Shown here: in pieces, positions 1 to 7,823 of the stretch | Layout of the letters: each line of letters starts with the position of its first letter | How positions within the stretch are numbered: position 1 is the first letter of the stretch | Translations under genes and position numbers: made by a program | From: JBIICS01 sp044238735 | GTDB lineage: Bacteria; Bacteroidota; Bacteroidia; UBA4408 | Length of the DNA stretch: 15,009 nucleotides | Assembly (NCBI GenBank): GCA_044238735.1 | Contig: JBIICS010000069.1 | Coordinates: 1 to 15,009, forward strand | Direction of reading: 5' to 3' | Notes under the pieces: generated by a model | Database searches by the model: none | What the model saw: only the letters and a program-made list of their open reading frames with translations | What the model was told of the DNA's origin: nothing

Positions 1-92
1 CGTCATCCCGGGCCTGACCCGGGATCTATACTGTATATGGTTCATTTAAATAAAAAACCCAAATGGATTGCGGCTCGGTGGCCGCAATGACG
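1..92. repeat. Double-hairpin intergenic repeat, copy 1
   Basis: Short MITE/REP-like element running from CGTCAT to ATGACG, so its six-base ends are inverted repeats. Inside are two hairpins: ATCCCGGG/CCCGGGAT with a 5-nt loop at the left end, and ATTGCGGC/GCCGCAAT with a 6-nt loop at the right end. An AT-rich middle carrying 'ttaaataaa.aaccc' separates them. The same arrangement recurs at 110-201 and 14543-14635, with a right half at 14473-14498. It is far more GC-rich than its surroundings. No ORF is present, so any movement would need an enzyme supplied from elsewhere. The left end coincides with the window edge, so more may lie outside. Confidence 0.75.
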
Positions 93-109
93 ATGAGTAT
101 AAAACACTC

Positions 110-201
110 CATCATCCCGGGCTTGACCCGGGATCAATACTGTAAGTAGTTCAATTAAATAAAGAACCCAAACGTATTGCGGCTCGGTGGCCGCAATGAC
201 G
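110..201. repeat. Double-hairpin intergenic repeat, copy 2
   Basis: Second copy, direct orientation, 17 bp after copy 1. It keeps both 8-bp hairpin stems and the ATGACG right end. The left end is CATCAT rather than CGTCAT, a single change. Together the two copies fill most of the 331 bp before murA. The rest (202-331) is AT-rich leader DNA in which I see no gene and no convincing promoter; only weak TAnnTTT-like matches are present. Confidence 0.75.
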
Positions 202-331
202 ACGTGAATGAGTTATCCCTGCCCTAATCCTTAAACCAACTTTATTAACGTTCGGTAGTTAATTACGTTTAAAGTTTAGCGCAAAAAAAATCTTCTTTGC
301 TTTGTAGTTTTAGAACTACAAATAGTTTACA

Positions 332-1639
332 ATGGGAAAATTTGAAGTATTGGGCGGCGAACGCCTTAAAGGTGAAATCATTCCACAAGGAGCCAAAAAC
401 GAAGCTTTACAAATATTATGTGCCGTATTGTTAACACCCGAAAAAGTTACCATTAGCAATGTGCCCGATATAATTGATGTAAATAAATTAATCAGCCTTT
501 TAAGCGATCTGGGAGTAAAAGTGCAAAAGTCCGGTCATGAAGAATATACCTTTCAGGCAGATGAAGTGAATATTGAATACTTAAATTCTCCCGATTTTAA
601 AAAGAAAGGCGCTGCTTTAAGAGGGTCCATTATGATTGTGGGGCCTTTATTAGCTAGATTCGGTAAGGGTTATATTCCTAAACCGGGTGGCGATAAAATT
701 GGTCGTCGTCGTTTAGATACCCATTTTATGGGCTTTATGAAACTCGGTGCAAAATTCGAATACGAAGAAGGAAATCAATTTTACAAAGTAGAGGCCAGCA
801 ATTTGCAAGGTACTTACATGCTTTTAGACGAGGCATCGGTAACCGGTACAGCTAACATAATTATGGCAGCAGTTATGGCTAAAGGAACTACAACCATTTT
901 TAATGCAGCCTGTGAGCCCTATATACAGCAGTTGTGTAAAATGCTTAACCGCATGGGGGCTAAAATAAGTGGTGTGGGTTCTAATTTGCTTACTATAGAA
1001 GGAGTAGAGTATTTGGGTGGAACCACTCACCGTATGTTGCCTGATATGATTGAGGTGGGTTCGTTTATTGGGTTGGCTGCCATGACACAAAGTGAAATCA
1101 CCATTAAGAATGTTGGTTACGAACATCTGGGAATTATTCCTTCAACATTTGAAAGATTGGGGATACAGATGGAATTAAGGGGAGACGACTTATATATACC
1201 ATCCCAGGAACGTTACGAAATAGATACCTTTATTGACGGTTCTATATTAACTGTTGCTGACCAGATATGGCCTGGATTTACTCCCGATTTATTAAGTATT
1301 GTACTGGTAACAGCCACTCAGGCAAAAGGAACTGTTCTTATCCATCAAAAAATGTTTGAGAGCCGCCTATTCTTCGTAGATAAGCTTATTGATATGGGTG
1401 CACAGATTATTTTGTGCGACCCTCATCGCGCAACTGTAATAGGTTTAAACCGCGAACACAGTTTAAAAGGAATCTCTATGACATCACCTGATATTCGTGC
1501 TGGGGTTGCGCTTCTAATAGCCGCTTTAAGTGCAAAAGGGAAGAGCACTATTCATAATATTGAGCAGATTGACAGAGGTTATCAGAATATTGATAAGCGT
1601 CTAAACGCAATAGGAGCCAAGATAACAAGGTTTGATTAA
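332..1639 (+). CDS. murA: UDP-N-acetylglucosamine 1-carboxyvinyltransferase
   Basis: Cytoplasmic enzyme of the first committed step of peptidoglycan synthesis: it transfers enolpyruvate from phosphoenolpyruvate to UDP-GlcNAc. At 435 aa it is the usual family length. The family motifs are visible: Lys22-Asn23 in 'GAKNEAL', the 'ALRGSI' arginine near residue 97, the active-site loop 'PGGDKIGRRRLD' (118-129), the general base Asp319 in 'WPGFTPD', Arg389 in 'DIRAG' and the C-terminal 'IDRGYQNI'. The loop residue that attacks PEP and binds fosfomycin in E. coli (Cys115) is Asp121 here (GAT at 692-694). From what is known of Asp-type MurA, this predicts an active but fosfomycin-insensitive enzyme. 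The ATG at 332 puts the N-terminus where the family expects it; no Shine-Dalgarno is seen. It appears to be transcribed alone or with the gene 137 bp downstream. Confidence 0.97.
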   Translation: MGKFEVLGGERLKGEIIPQGAKNEALQILCAVLLTPEKVTISNVPDIIDVNKLISLLSDLGVKVQKSGHEEYTFQADEVNIEYLNSPDFKKKGAALRGSIMIVGPLLARFGKGYIPKPGGDKIGRRRLDTHFMGFMKLGAKFEYEEGNQFYKVEASNLQGTYMLLDEASVTGTANIIMAAVMAKGTTTIFNAACEPYIQQLCKMLNRMGAKISGVGSNLLTIEGVEYLGGTTHRMLPDMIEVGSFIGLAAMTQSEITIKNVGYEHLGIIPSTFERLGIQMELRGDDLYIPSQERYEIDTFIDGSILTVADQIWPGFTPDLLSIVLVTATQAKGTVLIHQKMFESRLFFVDKLIDMGAQIILCDPHRATVIGLNREHSLKGISMTSPDIRAGVALLIAALSAKGKSTIHNIEQIDRGYQNIDKRLNAIGAKITRFD

Positions 1640-1699
1640 ATTACAGTGGCTCGGGATCAATTATCCTCTCTCTAATACTCGTTTGCCATCTGCTTATAT

Positions 1700-1716
1700 G
1701 TTTAGTTGAACTAAAC
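1700..1716. other. 17-bp near-perfect palindrome between murA and the next gene
   Basis: GTTTAGTT-G-AACTAAAC has two perfect 8-bp arms around one central base, in the 137-bp gap. It lacks a following T-run, so it is not a standard terminator. A dyad of this size could be an operator or a weak hairpin; nothing else in the sequence decides between these. Confidence 0.25.
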
Positions 1717-1776
1717 TGAGCATTATCATAAATAATAACTGCTCGAAATTCTATCTTGCAGTAAATTAAATTAGCG

Positions 1777-3129
1777 ATGTTTTACATAAAGTTTTTAAAA
1801 TATAAAAAATATATTCTTTTATTTTTTACAATTTTGCAAGGAGTATTATCGAGTAAAGCTCAATGGATAGATTGGGGTTCTCCGGTTACAAGATTTTGGT
1901 CTACCCATAATGTAATTGCTCGCGATACAAATGGAATCGTTTATTATGCATGTACAGAAAATCAGCCCAGTTCTGTTCCAAAACCAATTCTCAAAAAATT
2001 TGATGGCACCTCATGGGTTTCCATTATGTTTGAGTACGACACCTTAAATCAGATTGAGTTTGAAGAGGCATTAATTGATTCTAATAATCAGTTAAATATA
2101 TTTTATCGTAATGACAGACAAATACTGGATATAAATAATAACTATTTGTATACCGTTAAACAATATGGATGTAAAGTTCTTAAAAGTAATGGGTGGCACG
2201 ATTTAACCGGAACATGGCTGGATGCTGATACAAATCAATTTACTTTACACGCATGCCTGGATAGAAACAATAATGTGTATGGTGTTATTACAACACAGAA
2301 TAATCTGATAATAAAAAGATGGAATGGTTTAAGTTGGACAAAATACAGTAATAATGGTTTACCTCCTTATCGGTACAAGCTTCGTATCGCTTATTCGGAG
2401 GGCAATACCTACCTGGCTCTTTTAAATACAGCTACTTTTTCTACCGAAGTATATGTTTATAATCAAAATGAATGGATACAGATCGGAAGTTTTAACTCGG
2501 GTAACGCGGAAGTAAAATTATTGAATACTCCCAATAATAAACTTTATTTAACCTACAAAAATAAGTGTGTACAATTGAATAAAACAACTCTGCAATGGCA
2601 AGACATAGGCCCTTCAATGGAAAATATTTTTGGAGATGAATATGATTTTAGATGCGATGAAAAATCAAATCTTTTTGTATGCACTTCAGCACTTGCATCC
2701 CAGGAGGCAAAGTGTTTTTATTTTGATGGAATAGATTGGGTAAATATTGACAACCGTGTATCGGAGAATATTGCCGGTGAAACCCGTTTGGCGGTATACG
2801 ATAATCAACTTTATGTGGGGTATAACGATTTTATTTTGTCAAAAGCCATTGTTCGCAAGCATGATTTAAACCTCGGAACTCCAGTACTCAAGAGCAGTGA
2901 TGTATTTGCATATTATTCTAACCAATCTTTATGGATACGGAATAACAAGATGGAAGTGCTTAATTTGGAAATATTAACAATAGAAGGGATACGTGTTTTT
3001 ACTAAACAGATTTCGAACGATCTTAATGCCATCAAATTGGAAAACTTAACCAATGGGATATATCTGGCAAGAATTAAAGATATTCATAATTCAGACCCAT
3101 TAAGCTTTAAGTTTGTAAAGACAAATTAA
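1777..3129 (+). CDS. Secreted propeller-like protein with T9SS type A sorting tail
   Basis: A 450-aa exported protein. Residues 1-28 form a signal peptide (basic start, hydrophobic 'YILLFFTIL', cleavage likely after 'SSKA'). The body has six recurrent '(F/W)(D/N)G..W..I'-type motifs at about 73-83, 134-145, 180-190, 226-237, 265-278 and 314-324, spaced 40-60 residues, as in blades of a beta-propeller. Residues ~370-450 look like a type IX secretion type A C-terminal domain: a short beta-sandwich with 'LEILTIEGIRVF', 'LTNGIYLARI' and a final 'FKFVK'. That tail normally directs export across the outer membrane and is then cleaved or anchored. I do not recognise the specific family; a binding or adhesive role is inference. 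It is convergent with folC, with 46 bp between them. Confidence 0.85.
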   Translation: MFYIKFLKYKKYILLFFTILQGVLSSKAQWIDWGSPVTRFWSTHNVIARDTNGIVYYACTENQPSSVPKPILKKFDGTSWVSIMFEYDTLNQIEFEEALIDSNNQLNIFYRNDRQILDINNNYLYTVKQYGCKVLKSNGWHDLTGTWLDADTNQFTLHACLDRNNNVYGVITTQNNLIIKRWNGLSWTKYSNNGLPPYRYKLRIAYSEGNTYLALLNTATFSTEVYVYNQNEWIQIGSFNSGNAEVKLLNTPNNKLYLTYKNKCVQLNKTTLQWQDIGPSMENIFGDEYDFRCDEKSNLFVCTSALASQEAKCFYFDGIDWVNIDNRVSENIAGETRLAVYDNQLYVGYNDFILSKAIVRKHDLNLGTPVLKSSDVFAYYSNQSLWIRNNKMEVLNLEILTIEGIRVFTKQISNDLNAIKLENLTNGIYLARIKDIHNSDPLSFKFVKTN

Positions 3130-3145
3130 AATGTATAATTGACTT

Positions 3146-3180
3146 TATAAATTCAACTTTCTGTTTGAGTAAAATTTATA
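3146..3180. terminator. Possible bidirectional terminator between convergent genes
   Basis: Perfect 8-bp inverted repeat TATAAATT / AATTTATA with a 19-nt loop, in the gap between two convergent genes and overlapping the folC stop codon. The stem is entirely A/T and there is no clear U-tract, so support is weak and rests mainly on position. Confidence 0.2.
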
Positions 3181-4456
3181 GCGCATCCGCCACCACAAAA
3201 GTGCTGCCTCCAATAAAAATTAAATCGTCTTTACTGGCGTTGCTTTTAGCAGTTTTAACGGCACTTTCTACATCTTTACAATCTTCTCCATTTAATCCAA
3301 TACCGATAGCTTGTTTCATTAATTCGTCAGACTCAAGTCCTCTTGGAATATTAGGTTTACAAAAGTAATAGTATGCATTCTTAGGTAATAAGTTAAGAAC
3401 TCCGCTTATGTCTTTGTCGTTTACCATGCCTAATACAAAATGCAATTGACGGTATGGAGTAAGCTTTATGTTTTCAAGTACTTGTAAAACACCTTCTTTA
3501 TTATGACCTGTATCGCATATAATTAAAGGTTTCTCCCCCAGCACCTGCCAGCGCCCCATAAGTCCGGTTAGTTTTTTTACATTTCTAATCCCATTTTTAA
3601 TAGCTGGTAAATCTATTTTCCAACCTTTTTCTTGCAATATCAAAATTGTTTTTATCACACCTTTAATGTTGTTCAATTGATAGGTGCCGGGTAGGTCAAT
3701 TTCCAGTTCGGTGTTCAGTTGATGGGTAGTAATATCGATTTTTTGAATAAAATTACTTCTATTCTTTAAATTAACCGTAACATAATCGTCTGCAAAAAAT
3801 AGAGAAGCGTTGGTTTCATTTGCCTTATTAGAAAACACATAGGAAATATTTTCCTGTTTTTCTGAAATTACAACCGGCACCCCTGCTTTAATAATACCAG
3901 CCTTTTCAAAAGCAATTTTATCCAAAGTATCGCCCAGTAAGTTCATATGGTCCCAGCCAATATTGGTAATTAAACTTACTTCAGGTAGAATAACATTGGT
4001 TGAATCTAAACGACCACCTAATCCAACCTCAATTATGGCAATATCCACTTTTTCATCGGTAAAATAATTGAAAGCAAGTGCAACGGTCCACTCAAAAAAA
4101 GAGGGTTCTATCTTTTCAAAGACAGTTTTATGTTCTTCAACAAACCTTACGATATATTCTTCAGGAATAAGTGCTCCATTAATTTTAATTCGCTCTCTGA
4201 AATCTTTTAAATGCGGAGAGGTGTATAGCCCTACCTTATAGCCCGCTTCCTTTAAAACTGAAGCCAGCATGTGAGATGACGAGCCTTTTCCATTGGTTCC
4301 TGCCACATGAATCGATTTAAACTTAGTTTCGGGGTGATTTAAATTCTTCATTAAAGCCCAGGTGTTATCCAAATTAGCTTTATACGCAGCACTGCCTATA
4401 CGCTGAAACATGGGTAAACGGCTATATAAGTATTCTAATGTTTGTGTGTAGTTCAT
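3176..4456 (-). CDS. folC: Bifunctional folylpolyglutamate/dihydrofolate synthase
   Basis: Mur-ligase superfamily enzyme that ATP-dependently adds glutamate to dihydropteroate and to reduced folates in the cytoplasm. The 426 aa match the family. Visible motifs: P-loop 'GTNGKGS' (53-59), 'YTSPHL' (78-83) followed by 'FRERI', the substrate/Mg loop 'VGLGGRLDSTN' (144-154), 'WDH' (168-170), 'FEKAGIIK' (183-190) and the C-terminal-domain 'CDTGHN' (314-319). It ends in 'GGSTFVVADAL'. It starts 17 bp after the end of the repetitive reading frame downstream of ruvC, so it is probably read from the ruvC side, through the 96-bp array. A promoter inside the array cannot be excluded. Confidence 0.96.
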   Translation of the reverse strand: MNYTQTLEYLYSRLPMFQRIGSAAYKANLDNTWALMKNLNHPETKFKSIHVAGTNGKGSSSHMLASVLKEAGYKVGLYTSPHLKDFRERIKINGALIPEEYIVRFVEEHKTVFEKIEPSFFEWTVALAFNYFTDEKVDIAIIEVGLGGRLDSTNVILPEVSLITNIGWDHMNLLGDTLDKIAFEKAGIIKAGVPVVISEKQENISYVFSNKANETNASLFFADDYVTVNLKNRSNFIQKIDITTHQLNTELEIDLPGTYQLNNIKGVIKTILILQEKGWKIDLPAIKNGIRNVKKLTGLMGRWQVLGEKPLIICDTGHNKEGVLQVLENIKLTPYRQLHFVLGMVNDKDISGVLNLLPKNAYYYFCKPNIPRGLESDELMKQAIGIGLNGEDCKDVESAVKTAKSNASKDDLIFIGGSTFVVADAL

Positions 4457-4473
4457 CTCTAAATAGTTTTATC

Positions 4474-5211
4474 TTAATTTAAATTAAAACTGTAATTCTG
4501 ATATGAAATATTGCCCTGATTAACCAGCCTGTCTAAAGAGGGCACCTTCTCCTCACCTTGAGACATCGAAGGGTATGCAAAAGGCTTCAATACTTCAGCC
4601 TGACAGTTATTAAGCGTTCTTAATTTAATGTTTAACATCAATAATTTTTCACCCTGAGGCATCGAAGGGTATGCAAAAGGCTTCAATACTTCAGCCTGAC
4701 AGTTATTAAGCGTTCTTAATTTAATGTTTAACATCAATAATTTGTTACCTTGAGGCATCGAAGGGCATGCAAAAGGCTTCAATACTTCAGCCTGACAGTT
4801 ATTAAGCGTTCTTAATTTAATGTTTAACATCAATAATTTTTCACCTTGAGGCATCGAAGGGTATGCAAAAGGCTTCAATACTTCAGCCTGACAGTTATTA
4901 AGCGTTCTTAATTTAATGTTTAACATCAATAATTTTTCACCCTGAGGCATCGAAGGGTATGCAAAAGGCTTCAATACTTCAGCCTGACAGTTATTAAGGT
5001 TTCTTAATTTAATGTTTAATATCAGTAATTTGTCACCATGAGGCATCGAAGGGTAGTCAACAGACTTTAATATTTCAGCCTGACAGTTATTAAGATTTCT
5101 TAATTTAATGTTTAACATCAATAATTTGTCACCCTGAGGCATCGAAGGGTAGTCAACAGACTTCAATATTTCAGACCGACAATGATTGAACTCCATTGAT
5201 ATAACTGTCAA
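4474..5211 (-). CDS. Repetitive open reading frame, probably not a true protein gene
   Basis: A 245-codon frame whose bulk is seven 32-residue repeats, each with 'LNNCQAE(I/V)LK' and 'YPSMPQG(E/D)'. It lies on the ruvC/folC strand with operon-like gaps (19 bp from ruvC, 17 bp to folC). However, the unit is 96 bp, a multiple of three, so one open unit keeps all of them open and length is no evidence of coding. Units differ by amino-acid-changing substitutions (for example YPS to CPS, PFA to SVD, MPQ to MSQ and MPH), with no sign of selection on protein. There is no signal peptide, no domain I recognise, and only the last ~26 residues are non-repetitive. I lean to spurious, but translation is physically possible. 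Confidence 0.25.
   Translation of the reverse strand: MTVISMEFNHCRSEILKSVDYPSMPQGDKLLMLNIKLRNLNNCQAEILKSVDYPSMPHGDKLLILNIKLRNLNNCQAEVLKPFAYPSMPQGEKLLMLNIKLRTLNNCQAEVLKPFAYPSMPQGEKLLMLNIKLRTLNNCQAEVLKPFACPSMPQGNKLLMLNIKLRTLNNCQAEVLKPFAYPSMPQGEKLLMLNIKLRTLNNCQAEVLKPFAYPSMSQGEEKVPSLDRLVNQGNISYQNYSFNLN
4553..5194. repeat. 96-bp tandem repeat array, seven units
   Basis: Units start at 4553, 4649, 4745, 4841, 4937, 5033 and 5129, exactly 96 bp apart; the seventh fades near 5194. Each has a GC-richer palindromic core, from TCACCCTGAGGCATCGAAGG to CTTCAGCCTGACAG, whose arms pair over about 16 positions with some mismatches. The AT-rich linker carries two more palindromes, TTAAGCGTTCTTAA and ATGTTTAACAT. 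The right end of the core (GGCTTC..., then TCAGCCTGACAG) matches an isolated intergenic remnant at 11885-11909, so the array looks like an amplified REP-type element. Units 1-5 are nearly identical; units 6-7, next to ruvC, share their own variant, with AGTCAACAGAC replacing ATGCAAAAGGC. It fills the whole ruvC-folC interval. Confidence 0.95.
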
Positions 5212-5230
5212 TTTAAGTCGAAATTAAATT

Positions 5231-5782
5231 TTATTTTAATTTATCCGGATTCTGGTTGATAAATGATTTCCATCCGGAATATGATTTGCCCTCGCCGCTT
5301 AATTTATTCTGGTAGAAGTGGCAAAGTGCAGCCGCTAAACCATCGGTTGCATCTAAATTTTTAGGTAATGTTTTAATTAAGTTTAAATGTATCATCATAG
5401 CTGCAACCTGTTCTTTAGAAGCATTTCCGTTACCGGTTATCGACTGTTTGATTTTACGCGGGGAATATTCGAAAATAGGAATGTTACGATAAAGTGCAGC
5501 GGCTAAAGCTACACCCTGAGCCCTGCCCAACTTAAGCATCGATTGTACGTTTTTGCCAAAAAAGGGAGCTTCAGCGGCTACTTCATCCGGATTATATTTA
5601 TCTATTAAGCTTAACGTGGTCTCAAAAATTTTTTTCAGTTTTAATGCATGATCGTCTATCTTTTCCAAATTAATTACATCGCTGAAGATTAAACTTGGTT
5701 TTTGCCCAATCACCTCAATTATCCCAAAACCCATAATGGTTGTTCCGGGATCAATTCCTAATATTACTCTTTCTTTGGCCAA
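5231..5782 (-). CDS. ruvC: Crossover junction endodeoxyribonuclease RuvC
   Basis: Dimeric Mg-dependent nuclease that resolves Holliday junctions with RuvAB during recombinational repair. At 183 aa it is close to the usual ~170-185. The four acidic catalytic positions are present: Asp11 in 'GIDPGTT', Glu71 in 'AAEAPFFGKN', and Asp144 and Asp147 in 'LDATDGLAAALCH'. The conserved 'NVQSMLKLGRAQG' helix (78-90) and 'YSPRKIKQSITGNGNASK' segment (106-123) are also intact. Its start is only 20 bp from the divergent flippase-like gene, so its promoter must overlap that gene's 5' end. Downstream on the same strand come the tandem array and folC. Confidence 0.97.
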   Translation of the reverse strand: MAKERVILGIDPGTTIMGFGIIEVIGQKPSLIFSDVINLEKIDDHALKLKKIFETTLSLIDKYNPDEVAAEAPFFGKNVQSMLKLGRAQGVALAAALYRNIPIFEYSPRKIKQSITGNGNASKEQVAAMMIHLNLIKTLPKNLDATDGLAAALCHFYQNKLSGEGKSYSGWKSFINQNPDKLK

Positions 5783-5802
5783 TAAAGCTTAATTTTAAGG
5801 TA

Positions 5803-6738
5803 ATGAATAAACGGTTTTTTAATATTCTGCTTTTTATTTTTAAAACTCTTATTGCTATTGGCGTATTGTGGTTTTTATATAAAAAGTTTAGCGAATTTAC
5901 TAAATCATACGCTCTTTCTTTTAATTTTTGGGAATGGATACCAACACAAAACAAACATTTGTTTGTATTTGTGTTTTTATTAATGATTCTAAACTGGAGC
6001 CTCGAAGCTCTAAAGTGGAATATTTTAATGCGAAATGTTGCCGCAGATTCTTTGCTTAAATCATTTACGGATGTTTTAAGAGGAATTAGCATCAGCATCT
6101 TTACTCCAAATCGTAACGGTGAATTTATAGGTAGAATATATCATGTTAAAAGCGATAGTAGGTTAAAAGCCCTCGAGTTATATTTTGTGGGTAGTTTAGC
6201 TCAACAATTTTATACCGTATGCTTTGGTCTTAGTGCATTAATGTTTAGTCCATTTTATGAATTTATTAAATATATTGCAGTTATTTTACTTATAGTTACA
6301 GTTTTACTGTTATTAAACGTTAACCGACTTCTGCAATTTTCTTCACGCATACAATTTTTAAAAGATAAATTAAGCGTTCTTAAAAGTATATCCCGTTCGG
6401 TTTTAATCAATACCTTATTTTGCAGTGGATTAAGGTATGCTGTTTTCTTTACACAGTACGCATTACTTTTTAAACTTTTTAATGTGGAGGTTCATTTAAC
6501 GGTTTTTTTAATTACAATACCCTCTATCTTTTTTATTGGAAGTTATGTGCCCAGTTTTGCTTTAACGGAAATGGGTGTAAAATCATTAATTGCAGTATAT
6601 TGTTTTTCTTCTTATGATGTAAACGAGCAGTCGGTAATTATAGCTTCCTTTTTATTATGGATTATTAATGTAGCCATTCCTGCATTTGCAGGGGCATTTG
6701 TATGGTTGTTTATTAATCGCAATAACAAATTAATATGA
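5803..6738 (+). CDS. Flippase-like integral membrane protein (LPG-synthase transmembrane-region type)
   Basis: A 311-aa polytopic membrane protein with hydrophobic stretches at about 9-27, 51-69, 125-148, 153-172, 201-223, 229-250 and 278-304. 'NWSLEALKW' (64-72), 'RGISISIFTPNRNGEFIGR' (93-111) and 'VPSFALTEMGVK' (249-260) resemble the conserved blocks of the membrane half of lysylphosphatidylglycerol synthase and its flippase-like relatives. There is no cytosolic synthase domain. The ATG at 5803 was chosen because an earlier in-frame ATG at 5740 would overlap the divergent ruvC by 43 bp. Its stop overlaps the glycosyltransferase start (ATGA), so the two are probably translated together. Moving or handling a lipid-linked product of that glycosyltransferase is inference; the substrate is unknown. 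Confidence 0.8.
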   Translation: MNKRFFNILLFIFKTLIAIGVLWFLYKKFSEFTKSYALSFNFWEWIPTQNKHLFVFVFLLMILNWSLEALKWNILMRNVAADSLLKSFTDVLRGISISIFTPNRNGEFIGRIYHVKSDSRLKALELYFVGSLAQQFYTVCFGLSALMFSPFYEFIKYIAVILLIVTVLLLLNVNRLLQFSSRIQFLKDKLSVLKSISRSVLINTLFCSGLRYAVFFTQYALLFKLFNVEVHLTVFLITIPSIFFIGSYVPSFALTEMGVKSLIAVYCFSSYDVNEQSVIIASFLLWIINVAIPAFAGAFVWLFINRNNKLI

Positions 6739-7823
6739 TGATTTTTTTATTAATTGCTTTTTCGATTTATGCTTTATTTGTATGGAGCAGATTGATTTTA
6801 TTAATAAAAATCGAACCCCCAGTAAAAGTCGATGCATCGCCTCTAACTACATTTAGTTTAATAATCCCACTTAGAAACGAGGAAAAACGAATAGGCCAAC
6901 TGCTCAATAGCATAAACAGGATAGAGTATCCCCCCGAAAAATTTGAAATTATTTTTGTTAATGATCATTCCACCGATAAAAGTGCCGAACTAATATCCAA
7001 ATTATTGGCTGTTCCGTATACACTCTATAATCTTCCGCAAAGCGAAAATGGAAAAAAGGCAGCGATCACAAAGGGCGCACAGGAGGCCAAGTTGGAGTGG
7101 TTAGTCTTTACTGATGCCGATTGTGAATTTCAATTTACGTTCCTAAATACTTTACATGCAGGTATTGTTTTTAATAAAGCAGATTATGTGGCCGGACATG
7201 TGCGTTATAATATGCCAACAAATCTGCTAAGTTATTTTGAGTATTACGAGCAAATAATTTTACAAGGTTATACAGCGGCTGGATTTAAATTAAAAGACCC
7301 GACCTTGGCAAATGGAGCAAATTGGGCAGTTAAAAGAGATATTTTTTTAAATTACCGCTATCAACCAAATCAAGGGCCCTCCGGCGATGATGTATTTTTC
7401 CTTCACTGGATTAAGAAAAGTTACCGTACTGTTTTTTTATCTAATTTGGTAGTTACAACATCTTTTTCCGAAAATCTAAAAAATTTCATGAATCAGAAAC
7501 TTCGTTGGGCATCTAAATCACTAAAATACTTCGATAAAAGTACCATTTGGCAGGGTTTAGTTATTATAGGGGGCCAAACAGCATTTGCCGGGGCAATTAT
7601 TCTATTGTTATTTACTAAAAAATTTAGCATTTTAGCATTATGGGTGCTAATTGGTAAGCTTGTAATGGATGGATTATTTTATATTTTATCAGCCAGGCAA
7701 TTAAAAACAAGACCCAATGCGTTAAGTATATTTATGGGTATTGTTTTTTATCCTTTTTACAGTATTTTAATTGCTTTGTTGTCGCCATTTATAAACTTTA
7801 GATGGAAAGATAGAACGTATTAA
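6735..7823 (+). CDS. Membrane-associated family 2 glycosyltransferase
   Basis: A 362-aa GT-A fold inverting glycosyltransferase. An N-terminal membrane segment (about 2-24) precedes the catalytic domain. 'SLIIPLRNEE' (41-50) and 'VNDHST' (75-80) form the nucleotide-binding start, 'DADC' (127-130) is the metal-binding DxD, 'SGDD' (216-219) carries the likely catalytic base, and 'QKLRW' (254-258) is the (Q/R)xxRW signature of processive or membrane-embedded GT2 enzymes. Three further membrane segments follow (about 274-295, 297-318, 328-350). It is coupled to the flippase-like gene by an ATGA overlap and to the next permease by TAATG; a second ATG at 6738 is an alternative start. It probably makes a surface glycan or glycolipid; the sugar cannot be read from sequence. 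Confidence 0.88.
   Translation: MMIFLLIAFSIYALFVWSRLILLIKIEPPVKVDASPLTTFSLIIPLRNEEKRIGQLLNSINRIEYPPEKFEIIFVNDHSTDKSAELISKLLAVPYTLYNLPQSENGKKAAITKGAQEAKLEWLVFTDADCEFQFTFLNTLHAGIVFNKADYVAGHVRYNMPTNLLSYFEYYEQIILQGYTAAGFKLKDPTLANGANWAVKRDIFLNYRYQPNQGPSGDDVFFLHWIKKSYRTVFLSNLVVTTSFSENLKNFMNQKLRWASKSLKYFDKSTIWQGLVIIGGQTAFAGAIILLLFTKKFSILALWVLIGKLVMDGLFYILSARQLKTRPNALSIFMGIVFYPFYSILIALLSPFINFRWKDRTY

Noticed and set aside
292..312. Promoter for murA (TTGCTTTG at 297-304 or TAGTTTTA at 305-312)
   Set aside because: Each matches the -7 pattern with a mismatch, but no TTG lies at the right spacing upstream.
824..1126. Minus-strand open frame inside murA
   Set aside because: It is fully contained in a confidently identified gene and has no recognisable protein features.
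3165..3368. Plus-strand open frame over the 3' end of folC
   Set aside because: It is antisense to conserved folC coding sequence and lacks any domain.
4474..5211. CRISPR-like array
   Set aside because: The whole 96-bp unit is conserved, with no variable spacers between short repeats, and no cas genes are present.
5740..5802. Earlier ATG for the flippase-like gene, adding 21 residues
   Set aside because: It would overlap the divergent ruvC coding start by 43 bp; the ATG at 5803 gives a normal membrane-protein N-terminus.
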